Positions 32,584-43,297 of a stretch of DNA of 64,000 bases are shown here, piece by piece. Positions within the stretch are counted from its first letter, which is position 1. Every line of letters begins with the position of its first letter. Origin of the DNA: Aestuariivita sp. GTDB taxonomy: Bacteria > Pseudomonadota > Alphaproteobacteria > Rhodobacterales > Rhodobacteraceae. Location of the stretch: the NCBI GenBank assembly GCA_018401465.1, contig JAGYKE010000004.1, forward strand, positions 1,829,857 through 1,893,856, read 5' to 3'. Made by a program: the position numbers and the translations under genes. The notes below the pieces were generated by a model. That model searched no databases and was not told where the DNA came from. It saw only the letters and a list, made by a program, of their open reading frames with translations.

Positions 32584-35286
32584 TCAGCTGTCCGCCGCAA
32601 CGCCGCGGTGGCCTCTCCACGCGATCCACACCTGCCCCAGTAAAAGCGGCGCCACGCTCGCCACAGCCGCCAGCGCGAGGCCTTCGCGGCCGGGTGAGGC
32701 CAGCTGCAGCAGATCGGCGAGCGCGGGCAGCCAGAGCGCGAGCGCGATGAGCCCCAGACAAAGCATGATCGCGCCCCAGACATAGAGGTTGCGCGTCACG
32801 TCGTTGCGCAGAAGACCCGCGTCGTGGTCGCGCAGGTTGAAGACGTTCCAGATCTGGCCCAGCGCCAGCGTGAGAAAGGCGACGGACACGGACGCACTGG
32901 TGTCGAGCTTCAGCCAGAAGAGCGACAGCACGAAAGCGCCCAGCGTAGCGAAGGTGATCGCGCCGCCCAGCATGCCCATGAAGACCCACTGCCTGCGGCT
33001 GATGATCGGCTCCCCGGGGTCGCGGGGCGGTCTGTTCATGACATTCGCATCGCCGCGACCAAGGCCCAGCGCGAAGGCCGGAAAGATATCAGTCACGAGA
33101 TTCAGAAACAGGATCTGCAGCGGCAGAAGCGGCGTGGGCAACCCACTGCTGACCGCGATGCCGACGACGAGAACCTCGCTCAGGTTGCATGACATCAGGT
33201 AGATGACGAACTTGCGGATGTTCTCGAAGATCGTGCGGCCCTGGCGCATGGCGGCGATGATGGTCGAGAAGGCGTCGTCGCGCAGGACCATGTGCGCGGC
33301 TTCCTTCGCGACATCGGTGCCGCGCTTGCCCATGGCGATGCCGATATCGGCCTTCTTCAGCGCAGGCGCGTCGTTGACGCCGTCGCCGGTCATCGCCACG
33401 ACGTGGCCCGCCTTCTGGTAGATCGAGACAAGCGTCAGCTTAGTCTCGGGCGCCACGCGGGCGAAGACGTCGGCGGCCAGGATGCGGTCGCGGTCGCTGT
33501 CGTCCAAAGCATCGGGATCAAGGTCGGCGATGTCCTTGCCTTCGATGACCGTCAGGTCGCCATCGCCCAATCCGGCGTTCCGGGCGATGGTCCTTGCGGT
33601 ATCGGCGTGATCGCCGGTCATCATGACCACCCGGACACCGGCCCTGCGGCTTGCCGCGATGGCGTCGGGCACGTCGTCGCGCACCGGGTCGAGCAGGCAC
33701 ACGAGCCCCAGCAAGACCAGATCGCCGTAGGGGTCCGCGTCTTCGTCCGGGCTGCGTTTCATGGCGAGCGCGAGCAGACGCAGACCGTCTTGCGCGGCGG
33801 TGGCATTCCGGTCGAGCCAGTCTTTGCGCGCATCCCCGTCAAGCGCAGGCGTGTCGCCGCTGTCGGTGAGCACCTGCGAACAGGCTTCGATTACCGCTTC
33901 CGGCGCGCCCTTGACCGCAAGGATGTAGCCGTCTTCGTCTTGATGGACCGTGGCCATCATGTTGTGGTCGGGGTCGAAGGCATGTTCGCGGGTTTCGGGC
34001 AGGTCAGACAGCAGGTCGCCCCGCGACAGGCCCGCGACCTTCGCGGCCGACAGAAGCGCAATCTCCATCGGGTCGCCGGTATGCGACCCGTCGGGGTCTT
34101 CGGCCAGTTCGGCATTGCTGCACAGCATGCCCACACGCAGCGCCCATGAAAGAGGGTCATCCTGATCGACCTCAAGCGCCTTGTCGCCGCTGCGGAACGG
34201 TCCGTCTTCGCTGTCGGCATCGACCTCCACATCCGCCCCGTCGAGCAGATAGCGCACCACCGTCATGCGGTTTTCGGTCAGGGTGCCGGTCTTGTCGGTC
34301 AGGATCACCGTCGTCGCGCCCAGTGTTTCGACCGAGGAGAGCTGCGTGATCACGGCGTTGCGCGCGCTCATCCGCCACATGCCGCGCGCGAGGCTGAGCG
34401 TGGCCACGACGGGCAGGCCTTCGGGCACCGCCGCCACCGCCAGCGCCACGCCGGTCTGGATCATCGCGAAGACCTCGTGGCCGCGCAGGATGCCCGCACC
34501 GATGGTCAGCGCCCCCAGCGCCAGTGTCAGCCAGACCAGCCGTTGGCCAAGCCTGTCGAGCCGCTGTTCGAGGGGCGCGATCTCGCTCTCGGCGCTCTGG
34601 GCAAGGTCGCTGATCTGGCCGAGTTCGGTGTCCATGGCCGTCGAGACGACGATGCCTTCGCCGCTGCCCTGGGTGATCGCGGTGCCCTTGAAGACCATGC
34701 CGGCCCGATCGCCGATGGTGGCGTCGCGGTCGACCGCCTCGACCGACTTGGCCACTGGCGCCGATTCTCCGGTCAGCACGGATTCGTCGGCCTGCAGGTT
34801 CGCGGCCTCGCCAAGCCTGAGATCGGCGGTGACGACATCGCCTGCCTCCAGCACGACCATATCGCCGGGCACAAGGTCTTGCGCGTCGACCATGCGGGTT
34901 TCGCCGTCGCGGCGCACGCGGGTGCGCACCTGGGCGATCCGCATCAGCGCCTCCATCGACCGCGCGGCCCTCAGTTCGGTGAAGAACCCGACCGCGCCGT
35001 TGATGAGAAGAACCACGATGATGGCGGCACCTTCTGCGATCTCGCCGAAGGCGAAGGAGATTGCGGCCGCGAAGGCGAGAAGCCAGACGATCACGCTCTG
35101 GAACTGGTGGACGAGGATCCTGAGCGCGCTTTGCCGCTTGGTCCGGCGCAACCGGTTGGGCCCGTGCGATTTGAGGCGCGACGTCGCCTCGCGCTGGGTC
35201 AGTCCCGTGTCGGTGCGGGTGTCGAGGCTTTCGGCCACCTCTTCCACGGATATCGCGTGGGGCGCGGTGGGTTCACAGTCTGACAC
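32584..35286 (-). CDS. P2-type cation-transporting ATPase
   Basis: This 900-residue P-type ATPase is of the Ca2+/PMR1/Na+-K+-like group. It has an N-terminal cation-ATPase domain, TGES (residues 172-175), PEGLP in M4 (288-292), the phosphorylation motif DKTGTLTEN (Asp331), the hinge MTGDGVNDAPALKKADIGIAMG, and NLVTDIFPAFALG in M6. It pumps cations out of the cytoplasm at the inner membrane; Ca2+, Mg2+ or Na+ are possible. The GTG at 35286 is chosen because AGGAA lies 6 bases upstream; TTG at 35292 would overlap that site. It lies in an island with a Na+-type ATPase. Confidence 0.9.
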   Translation of the reverse strand: MSDCEPTAPHAISVEEVAESLDTRTDTGLTQREATSRLKSHGPNRLRRTKRQSALRILVHQFQSVIVWLLAFAAAISFAFGEIAEGAAIIVVLLINGAVGFFTELRAARSMEALMRIAQVRTRVRRDGETRMVDAQDLVPGDMVVLEAGDVVTADLRLGEAANLQADESVLTGESAPVAKSVEAVDRDATIGDRAGMVFKGTAITQGSGEGIVVSTAMDTELGQISDLAQSAESEIAPLEQRLDRLGQRLVWLTLALGALTIGAGILRGHEVFAMIQTGVALAVAAVPEGLPVVATLSLARGMWRMSARNAVITQLSSVETLGATTVILTDKTGTLTENRMTVVRYLLDGADVEVDADSEDGPFRSGDKALEVDQDDPLSWALRVGMLCSNAELAEDPDGSHTGDPMEIALLSAAKVAGLSRGDLLSDLPETREHAFDPDHNMMATVHQDEDGYILAVKGAPEAVIEACSQVLTDSGDTPALDGDARKDWLDRNATAAQDGLRLLALAMKRSPDEDADPYGDLVLLGLVCLLDPVRDDVPDAIAASRRAGVRVVMMTGDHADTARTIARNAGLGDGDLTVIEGKDIADLDPDALDDSDRDRILAADVFARVAPETKLTLVSIYQKAGHVVAMTGDGVNDAPALKKADIGIAMGKRGTDVAKEAAHMVLRDDAFSTIIAAMRQGRTIFENIRKFVIYLMSCNLSEVLVVGIAVSSGLPTPLLPLQILFLNLVTDIFPAFALGLGRGDANVMNRPPRDPGEPIISRRQWVFMGMLGGAITFATLGAFVLSLFWLKLDTSASVSVAFLTLALGQIWNVFNLRDHDAGLLRNDVTRNLYVWGAIMLCLGLIALALWLPALADLLQLASPGREGLALAAVASVAPLLLGQVWIAWRGHRGVAADS

Positions 35287-35348
35287 GGGCAATTCCTGCG
35301 GATGTCGGGGCTTTGGCAGTCATGTGCGGGTCGCAGTGCCGTCTGTCT

Positions 35349-35915
35349 TCAGTCCGGGGCCGGGGATGCCGCGGCCCCGTTCCTGAGGGTCTTTTCCGAA
35401 GCCAGACTGAGGCGCTGAAACACCCCCAGACCGACAACGATGATCACCGACACGCACAGGAGGAGGATGGGATAAAGCAGGAGTTCGGGGTCGGTCCGCC
35501 CCAGTTCGAAGACCAGAACGATCCCTTCGATCGACACGACCAGCGCGATGATGACCATGAACTTGGTCACCGCCTCGCGCGCCTCGTGGGGGCGGCGCAA
35601 TTCGCGGCTGCGCAGCACCTCTTCCTCCATGACGTATTTCGCCACGTCGAGGACGGCCACCGAGATGACCAGCGAACTCACCGCGTCGAGCAGCACGGAT
35701 TCGCTCGATTCGAGGGTGGCGATGGCGCTGTAGAGACGGATGATCGACAATGTGATCAGGCCAAGGGACACCGTCGCCATGGCCAGTGCGGCCAAGGCAT
35801 AGAAGACGGCGGAGGCCGTGATGAACGTGTCGGCCGCGCGCGAGAAGAGCGCCGGATGCGCGCGGCCCGGGTCGGCCTGATCCGCAGCCGGGCCGGACTT
35901 TCGGTCACCGGGCAT
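35349..35915 (-). CDS. Hypothetical inner-membrane protein
   Basis: This 188-residue protein has four hydrophobic segments, around residues 30-60, 70-95, 115-140 and 145-170, and a charged region MEEEVLRSRELRRPHEAREA between the second and third. No family recognised; the layout resembles uncharacterised small membrane proteins found beside phage-shock-like or stress genes. The start at 35915 overlaps the stop of the SpoIIAA-like gene (ATGA). It ends 62 bp before the cation ATPase start, so the two may be cotranscribed. Confidence 0.7.
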   Translation of the reverse strand: MPGDRKSGPAADQADPGRAHPALFSRAADTFITASAVFYALAALAMATVSLGLITLSIIRLYSAIATLESSESVLLDAVSSLVISVAVLDVAKYVMEEEVLRSRELRRPHEAREAVTKFMVIIALVVSIEGIVLVFELGRTDPELLLYPILLLCVSVIIVVGLGVFQRLSLASEKTLRNGAAASPAPD

Positions 35916-36301
35916 CACGTTGCCCCGTCGGGGGTGTCTTCCGCCGCGGCAAGCCATGCCCTTGCCTCGGCTTCCCGTTCGAGAGGAAAGAACCGCATCT
36001 CGGCCTTGATCAGGGGCGCTGACAGGGTCGTGCCCCATTTTTCGAGCGTCGACTCGCCCAGTACGGCGATCCGCCCGAAGTCGCCCCGGTATTTCAGATC
36101 GAGTTCGAGTTCGCACCAGAGCGCACCGACTTCCCAGCCCCTGAAATCCTCGAGCCGCAGCAGGACGCGAAGCGGGCCCTCCGACATCTCCATCGCGTGC
36201 TCGAGCTCGGGCACGGCGGCTTCGTAATCCCGTGTTGTCAATGTCCCCGAGGCGCGGACCACGATCATCCCGTGGTCGCGGCTGTGTTCGATGGTGATCA
36301 T
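35915..36301 (-). CDS. SpoIIAA-like (STAS-related) protein
   Basis: This 128-residue soluble protein is of the SpoIIAA-like family: ITIEHSRDHGMIVVRASGTL, RVLLRLEDFRGWEVGALWCE and FGRIAVLGESTLEKWGTTLS. The fold is CRAL-TRIO/STAS-like and often linked to membrane association. Its function is unknown. It is linked to both neighbours by 4-bp overlaps (HdeD-like gene upstream, membrane protein downstream), forming a three-gene unit. Confidence 0.78.
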   Translation of the reverse strand: MITIEHSRDHGMIVVRASGTLTTRDYEAAVPELEHAMEMSEGPLRVLLRLEDFRGWEVGALWCELELDLKYRGDFGRIAVLGESTLEKWGTTLSAPLIKAEMRFFPLEREAEARAWLAAAEDTPDGAT

Positions 36302-36906
36302 GCCCGGCGCATCCCTCCGGGGGATGGCGAAGACAGCGCCATGGCGATCGCGATCTGGGACACGCCGAGGAAGATCAGGTCAAACCCGATCAGCAGGCCC
36401 AGTGCCCAGACGGCCGAGACGGGCAGGCCCAGAAACAGAAGCGCCCCCAGAACGACAGAGACAACACCCGAGAACGCCAGCCAGCCCCAGCCGCGGATTT
36501 CCGGCTGCTTGCCCGCCCGGCGGCGCGGCGGGCTGATCTGCCAGGCGCCCAGCAGTTTCACGATGCCGCCGAGCACGAAGAATGTCGCCAGAAGGACGGT
36601 CAGCGTCAGGATGCCCTCGAACGGATAGAGCAGCAGCACGACGCCGGCCGCCAGCGACAGAAGGCCAAAGGCCAAGACCCACAGCCGCTGGTCGCTGCCC
36701 GGGGAAAACAGCGCGCGGATGATCTCGATCACGCCCAGCGCCGCCAGCAGCACTCCGAAGACAAGCCCCGCCGCCAAAGTCGCGACGAAGGGGAAGATGA
36801 TCGCCAGCGCGCCGAGAATGATGCTCGCCGCTCCGGCAATCCAGAGCCCGGTCCTGAACTTCCCCAGATAGTCCGGGCCTTCAAAGGTTGCGTCCTGCGT
36901 GGTCAT
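36298..36906 (-). CDS. HdeD/DUF308 family membrane protein
   Basis: This 202-residue protein has six predicted transmembrane helices in short hairpins, with GLVFGVLLAALGVIEIIRAL, then GRIP-like GSDQRLWVL loop and WALGLLIGFDLIFLGVSQIA at the end, as in HdeD acid-resistance family (DUF308) proteins. The exact role is unknown; E. coli HdeD helps survive acid at high cell density. A cytoplasmic loop (SPPRRRAGKQPEIRGWG) separates two halves. It is first in the unit with the SpoIIAA-like and membrane protein genes. Confidence 0.82.
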   Translation of the reverse strand: MTTQDATFEGPDYLGKFRTGLWIAGAASIILGALAIIFPFVATLAAGLVFGVLLAALGVIEIIRALFSPGSDQRLWVLAFGLLSLAAGVVLLLYPFEGILTLTVLLATFFVLGGIVKLLGAWQISPPRRRAGKQPEIRGWGWLAFSGVVSVVLGALLFLGLPVSAVWALGLLIGFDLIFLGVSQIAIAMALSSPSPGGMRRA

Positions 36907-36975
36907 GATCTGTCCTTTCCTTTCGCGTGCGGTGCGACATTGCCTTGGGCGTTGCGTCGGGACGGCGTCGGCTGT

Positions 36976-37461
36976 TCAGTCGCTTTCGGCGATGTCGCTC
37001 ATGTTCTGGGCGGTGTAGGTCGGCTCGCCCATCCGCTTGAGCAGGCGCAGCTGCCGCGACAGCCAGTCCTAGTGACCTTCCTCGTCGAGCACGATCTCCT
37101 CGAACAGGATCCGTGTGCCGATGTCGCGATCCTCGTCCGCGGCGCGGGCCGCGTCGGAATAGAAGGTGATCGCGTTCTTCTCCTCTTCGAGATCAGCCGC
37201 GAACAGGTCTGCCAGAGCATGGGCGACACCGGGGGTCTTGCCCGCCTTCACCTTCGGATCGCCGCCGAGAAACAGGATGCGGTCGATGAAGCGGCTCGCA
37301 TGGTCGAGCTCTTCGGTCATTTCCTCGCGCATCTGCGTGGCGAGGACGTCGAGCCCCCAGTCGTCGAGGACATGCGCATGCAGCAGATATTGCTGCACCG
37401 CCGTCATCTCCATGGCGAGGGCCTTCTGCAGGTTCTCGATGCTGCGGGTCTGGTCGGTCAT
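36976..37461 (-). pseudogene. bfr: Bacterioferritin gene interrupted by an in-frame TAG after His130
   Basis: Read from the ATG at 37461 (AGGAGA upstream), the frame encodes bacterioferritin. All ferroxidase ligands are present at their standard numbers: Glu18, Tyr25, Glu51, His54, Glu94, Glu127, His130. A TAG stop at 37069-37071 follows codon 130 directly, and the frame continues without shift as DWLSRQLRLLKRMGEPTYTA to a TGA at 36976-36978, exactly as in intact homologues. The product is therefore 130 residues instead of 161, losing the end of helix D and helix E. Residue 52 is Leu, not the haem-ligating Met of E. coli Bfr. Whether the TAG is real, suppressed or an error cannot be told. Confidence 0.82.
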
Positions 37462-37462
37462 G

Positions 37463-37972
37463 TCAGTCTCCTGTCTCGGGTTCGGGGCCCATTGCGGCCG
37501 CGGCATCGTCCCAGGCGCTTTCCAGATCGTCCCAGCCACTGCGGATACCGGCCATCAGATCGTTCCAGGCGCTGCCGCTGCCCTGCGACAGCGCGCCGAA
37601 GGCTTCGCTCAGCCGGTTCCGGCGGTCGCGCAGGGCGCTCAGGGCCTTGGCTGTCTGCTCCCGGGTCGCCTCGGACATGTCGGCCCACCGGTGGCGGATG
37701 CTGTCTTCGAGGTCGTCGATCCGGTCGTCCATGCGTTCGAGGGTCGAGCGCGTTGCCTCCAGCGCCTGATCGCGCTGTTCGGCGGAATAGGCGCCGATCG
37801 TCTCGAAGGCTTCGCCGAATTCGGCCTGAACATCGTCGAGACGGGTCGGATCGTCGGACTGCTCGGACGAGGATGAGGATAAGGATGAGGTTGGCAGCAC
37901 GAGCAATCCCGCGCCAAGGCAGGCGGCAAGAAGGTGGCGCGACAGGCACGCCCTGTCAGGGTGCATACGCAT
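37463..37972 (-). CDS. Exported coiled-coil protein
   Basis: This 169-residue protein has a signal-like N terminus (basic residues, then LLAACLGAGLLVLPTSS) followed by an acidic, helical region with heptad-like spacing (RLDDVQAEFGEAFETIGAYS to about residue 130). The C terminus, SAWNDLMAGIRSGWDDLESAW, matches the C terminus of the protein encoded just upstream (AWKDLKSGFEKAWDDLGTA). A cell-envelope location is probable. No family recognised. It lies 1 bp upstream of the bacterioferritin start and is likely in its operon. Confidence 0.65.
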   Translation of the reverse strand: MRMHPDRACLSRHLLAACLGAGLLVLPTSSLSSSSSEQSDDPTRLDDVQAEFGEAFETIGAYSAEQRDQALEATRSTLERMDDRIDDLEDSIRHRWADMSEATREQTAKALSALRDRRNRLSEAFGALSQGSGSAWNDLMAGIRSGWDDLESAWDDAAAAMGPEPETGD

Positions 37973-37973
37973 G

Positions 37974-38261
37974 TCAGCCGAACCTTTCCCTTGCGTTCTT
38001 CACAGCGGTGCCGAGATCGTCCCATGCCTTTTCGAAGCCGCTCTTGAGATCCTTCCAGGCGTCGCCCCCGGCTTCGTCGAGATTGCCGAGCTTCTCGCGG
38101 GCCTGGTCTTGCTGCTTGCGCAGCTTGTCGATCTGCTTGTCGTATTCCAGACGGGCATCGGCACTCGCTTCGCGGGCCTTGGCCTGCAGTTTGTCGATAT
38201 CGGCGCGCCACTGGTCGAGACGCGCCTCGAGCTTCTGGCGGTATGCGCTTTTGTCGTCCAT
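37974..38261 (-). CDS. Small coiled-coil protein
   Basis: This 95-residue, highly charged helical protein, MDDKSAYRQKLEARLDQWRA onward, is without a signal sequence. Nearly the whole length shows coiled-coil periodicity, and the end carries the AWKDLKSGFEKAWDDLGTA motif shared with its downstream neighbour. AAGGGAA precedes the ATG at 38261. Similar short sll1863-type stress proteins exist in cyanobacteria and proteobacteria, but that relation is only a suggestion. It is one base from the next gene, so they are in one operon. Confidence 0.65.
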   Translation of the reverse strand: MDDKSAYRQKLEARLDQWRADIDKLQAKAREASADARLEYDKQIDKLRKQQDQAREKLGNLDEAGGDAWKDLKSGFEKAWDDLGTAVKNARERFG

Positions 38262-38316
38262 CGGGGTTCCCTTTTGATCGGTTGAAAGGGCGGGTTGGCC
38301 GCGCTGGCGACCGTGG

Positions 38317-38748
38317 TCACACGGGTGTCGCGTGCTCGGTCTTGGCGACCGATTTCGCCCGCTTGGCGATTTCCTCGGCGCCTTCCTTCCCGGCTTCGAC
38401 CTCGGCTTGGGCGATGCGCCCCGCGCAGGTCGTGCAGAGTTCGACCCATTGCTGCATGTCTTCGGCAAGCCGCTTGATCGATCCCTGCTGCCAGTCGGTC
38501 ATCGCCTGCAGCGCCGCCGAAGGATCGCCCCCGCCCCCGTTCATCCTGTGCACTGCCTCGAGCGCGGATTGCGTCGCTTCGTGGCGGCGGGCGAACCACG
38601 CCTTCGAGAAGGCCTCGGACTCTTCGAGGATGCGGTCCTGCGCCTTCCAGAACTGCTCCTGCTGCGGCGCGATCATCGGGTTCACGGCGAACACGCCCTT
38701 GACCTGCTGCATCAGGTCCCCGAGCGATGTCTTGTCTTTCTTGGCCAT
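38317..38748 (-). CDS. Phasin-like PHA granule protein
   Basis: This 143-residue amphipathic helical protein has phasin-like features: QFWKAQDRILEESEAFSKAW, RRHEATQSALEAVHRMN and ADMQQWVELC-like helices, no signal peptide and a lysine/alanine-rich tail. Phasins coat polyhydroxyalkanoate granules; a PHA synthase gene lies 8 kb away and shares the same upstream box type. GGAGGTGA just before the ATG at 38748 is an excellent ribosome binding site, indicating high expression, as expected for a phasin. The Crp/Fnr-type box at 38830-38843 is 82 bp upstream. Confidence 0.7.
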   Translation of the reverse strand: MAKKDKTSLGDLMQQVKGVFAVNPMIAPQQEQFWKAQDRILEESEAFSKAWFARRHEATQSALEAVHRMNGGGGDPSAALQAMTDWQQGSIKRLAEDMQQWVELCTTCAGRIAQAEVEAGKEGAEEIAKRAKSVAKTEHATPV

Positions 38749-38829
38749 CAGGTCACCTCCGTTCGGACCGGCTGCGCAGGGGCGCGCGCGGCTTCGAGCC
38801 CATGTGGAACCGGAAAGGGCAGCGCCGCA

Positions 38830-38843
38830 TTAACCGCGGTAAA
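38830..38843. promoter_or_regulatory. Crp/Fnr-type box TTAAC-N4-GTAAA
   Basis: TTAACCGCGGTAAA, preceded by GCA, lies between the divergent phasin-like gene and the Crp/Fnr-family gene. By position it suits the phasin promoter (82 bp from its ATG) and might also allow autoregulation of the regulator gene 185 bp away. Confidence 0.5.
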
Positions 38844-38946
38844 GGGGTTAAACCGGCGAAAAGACGCGCAACCGCGCATCAGCGTCCCGACATCGGGGAT
38901 TTCTGATCGCAGATCGTCGGGTCGCGTGTTATGCTGTGGAAACTAT

Positions 38947-39013
38947 TTCATTTTCTGAGACGGCACGGATCCGCCCGGCGGGACGTTCCATTTTTTTCGA
39001 ATTCATTTTCTGA
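38947..39013 (+). promoter_or_regulatory. Direct repeats upstream of the Crp/Fnr-family gene
   Basis: TTCATTTTCTGA occurs twice, at 38947-38958 and 39002-39013, 55 bp apart in an AT-rich stretch that ends at the ribosome binding site of the regulator gene. The second copy would lie in its 5' leader. A regulatory role is likely given the exact 12-bp identity, but the binding factor is unknown. Confidence 0.4.
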
Positions 39014-39028
39014 CGAAGGAGGGCGCAG

Positions 39029-41702
<2,674 letters not shown>

Positions 41703-41706
<4 letters not shown>

Positions 41707-41993
41707 CCGATGACGGTCAGGAGGATGCCCGCCGGATCCGGGACAAGGCGCGGCGGATGCAGAAGGCCCGGGGCAAGCGCCGCCCCGATGCGTGGTCGGG
41801 TCTGGGCATGTTCGGGATGGTCGGCTGGGCGGTGGCGGTGCCCACGTTGGCGGGCGTCGCGCTGGGCCTGTTCATCGACGCGCGCTGGCCGGGCGAGACA
41901 TCGTGGACGCTGGCGCTCCTGCTGGCCGGGGTCGCGCTGGGCTGCGTAAACGCGTGGTACTGGGTGCAGAGAGAGGGCGGCAAGGATGACTGA
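41703..41993 (+). CDS. atpQ: N-type ATPase AtpQ (AtpI-like) protein
   Basis: This 96-residue protein has a basic N-terminal tail (RRIRDKARRMQKARGKRR) and two transmembrane helices, GMVGWAVAVPTLAGVALGLF and WTLALLLAGVALGCVNAWYW. It corresponds to AtpQ of N-ATPase operons, a relative of AtpI that may assist c-ring assembly or Mg2+ supply. It is coupled to atpC by an ATGA overlap. Confidence 0.82.
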
Positions 41994-42014
41994 GCCAAGA
42001 CGGGACAAGGGCGA

Positions 42015-42308
42015 ATGAGCGCCGGGATCGCGGCCATGGTCGCCTCGGTCCTTGCGGGGGCGGCCTTCGGGGCGCTGCATCTTGTGCTGCTTCGGGTCGC
42101 CACCCGGGCGCTGGCGGGTCCGCGGCCCGGGCGCATCTTCGTCCTGTTCGCGCTGCTGCGCGCGTCGCTTCTGGTCGCCGCGCTGGCGGGGATGGCTGCG
42201 CTCGGGGCGGGGGCTGCGGAATTCATCGGCGCGCTTGCCGGGTATCTGGCGGCGCGCTTTCTCGTCATCCGCGGCGTCCGGACCGGGAACGGGCTGCCAT
42301 GGAGATAA
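42015..42308 (+). CDS. atpR: N-type ATPase AtpR membrane protein
   Basis: This 97-residue protein has three hydrophobic helices. The second contains an arginine within a lipid-embedded stretch (FVLFALLRASLLVAALAG), the feature reported for AtpR, a subunit found only in N-ATPase operons and thought to contact the c-subunit carboxylates during assembly. The position between atpQ and atpB supports the call. It overlaps atpB by 10 bp. Confidence 0.82.
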   Translation: MSAGIAAMVASVLAGAAFGALHLVLLRVATRALAGPRPGRIFVLFALLRASLLVAALAGMAALGAGAAEFIGALAGYLAARFLVIRGVRTGNGLPWR

Positions 42309-43012
42309 GCCCCGACGCATGGGTCATTTACGAATGGCGCGGGCTGAGGCTGACCGCGACGGTCGTCTTCACCTGGGCCGTCATGGCCGTTCTCGTCATC
42401 GGGTGCGGGGCGGTGACCGCGCGGCTTGTCGACGGTGAAAAGGTGTCGCGCCGGCAGGTGATGCTGGAAGTCGTCGTCACCCGGATCCGCGACCAGATCG
42501 ACGACATGGGCAGCGGTGATCCCGACCGGTACCTGCCGTTCATAGGCACGCTGTTTCTCTTCATTGCTGCATCGAACCTGCTGATGATCGTGCCGGGCTA
42601 CCAGCCGCCCACCGGGTCGCTGTCGACCGCGGCGGCGCTGGCCATCTGCGTGCTGATCGCGGTGCCGCTCTTCTCGATCGGGCGGCGCGGGCTTCCGGGC
42701 TATCTCAAGACCTATATCCGCCCGACGCCCCTGATGTTGCCCTTCAACCTCATCAGCGAGGCGTCGCGCACCCTGGCGCTGGCGATCCGCCTTTACGGCA
42801 ACGTGATGAGCGGGACGGTCATCGTCGGCATCCTCATCAGCGTCGCGCCGTTCTTCTTTCCCGTCCTGCTGCAGCTGCTTGGCCTGATCACCGGGCTGAT
42901 CCAGGCCTACATCTTCGCGGTGCTGGCGATGGTCTACATCGCGTCGGCCACACGCGAGAGGTCGCCGGGGCAGGGGGACGACGCGCAGATATCGCTCAAG
43001 AAGGGAGATTGA
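42299..43012 (+). CDS. atpB: N-type ATPase subunit a
   Basis: The 237-residue a subunit forms the ion half-channels facing the c ring. It has five to six transmembrane helices; the key arginine lies in ISEASRTLALAIRLYGNVMSG (about residues 158-178). The extended periplasmic-side loop MIVPGYQPPTGSLSTAAALA is conserved. It overlaps atpR by 10 bp and is followed 2 bp later by atpE. Confidence 0.93.
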   Translation: MEISPDAWVIYEWRGLRLTATVVFTWAVMAVLVIGCGAVTARLVDGEKVSRRQVMLEVVVTRIRDQIDDMGSGDPDRYLPFIGTLFLFIAASNLLMIVPGYQPPTGSLSTAAALAICVLIAVPLFSIGRRGLPGYLKTYIRPTPLMLPFNLISEASRTLALAIRLYGNVMSGTVIVGILISVAPFFFPVLLQLLGLITGLIQAYIFAVLAMVYIASATRERSPGQGDDAQISLKKGD

Positions 43013-43014
43013 CC

Positions 43015-43293
43015 ATGGACCCAGCGACCTGGATCGCCATCATTTCCATCGCAACCGCCGGGCTGACCATCGCCATCGGGTCGATCGGGCCCGCGCTGGC
43101 CGAAGGGCGCGCCGCCGCGCAGGCGCTGCAGGCCATCGCGCAGCAGCCCGACGCCGCGAACACGATCACGCGGACGCTGTTCGTCAGCCTTGCCATGATC
43201 GAGTCCACCGCGATCTATTGTTTCGTGGTCTCGATGATCCTGATCTTCGCCAATCCGTTCACCGATCTCGTGACGCAAGGCGGGGGAGGCTGA
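43015..43293 (+). CDS. atpE: N-type ATPase c subunit with Na+-binding residues
   Basis: This 92-residue proteolipid forms two helices. Helix 1 has GSIGPALAEGRAA with Glu30 where the Ilyobacter Na+ c subunit has Gln32; helix 2 has MIESTAIY with Glu63, Ser64, Thr65 and Tyr68, the counterparts of the Na+ ligands Glu65, Ser66, Thr67 and Tyr70. The loop is AIAQQPDAA. These residues predict Na+ rather than H+ transport and a two-carboxylate site as in other N-ATPases. The ATG at 43015 is preceded by AAGGGAGA. Confidence 0.93.
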   Translation: MDPATWIAIISIATAGLTIAIGSIGPALAEGRAAAQALQAIAQQPDAANTITRTLFVSLAMIESTAIYCFVVSMILIFANPFTDLVTQGGGG

Positions 43294-43297
43294 GCCC

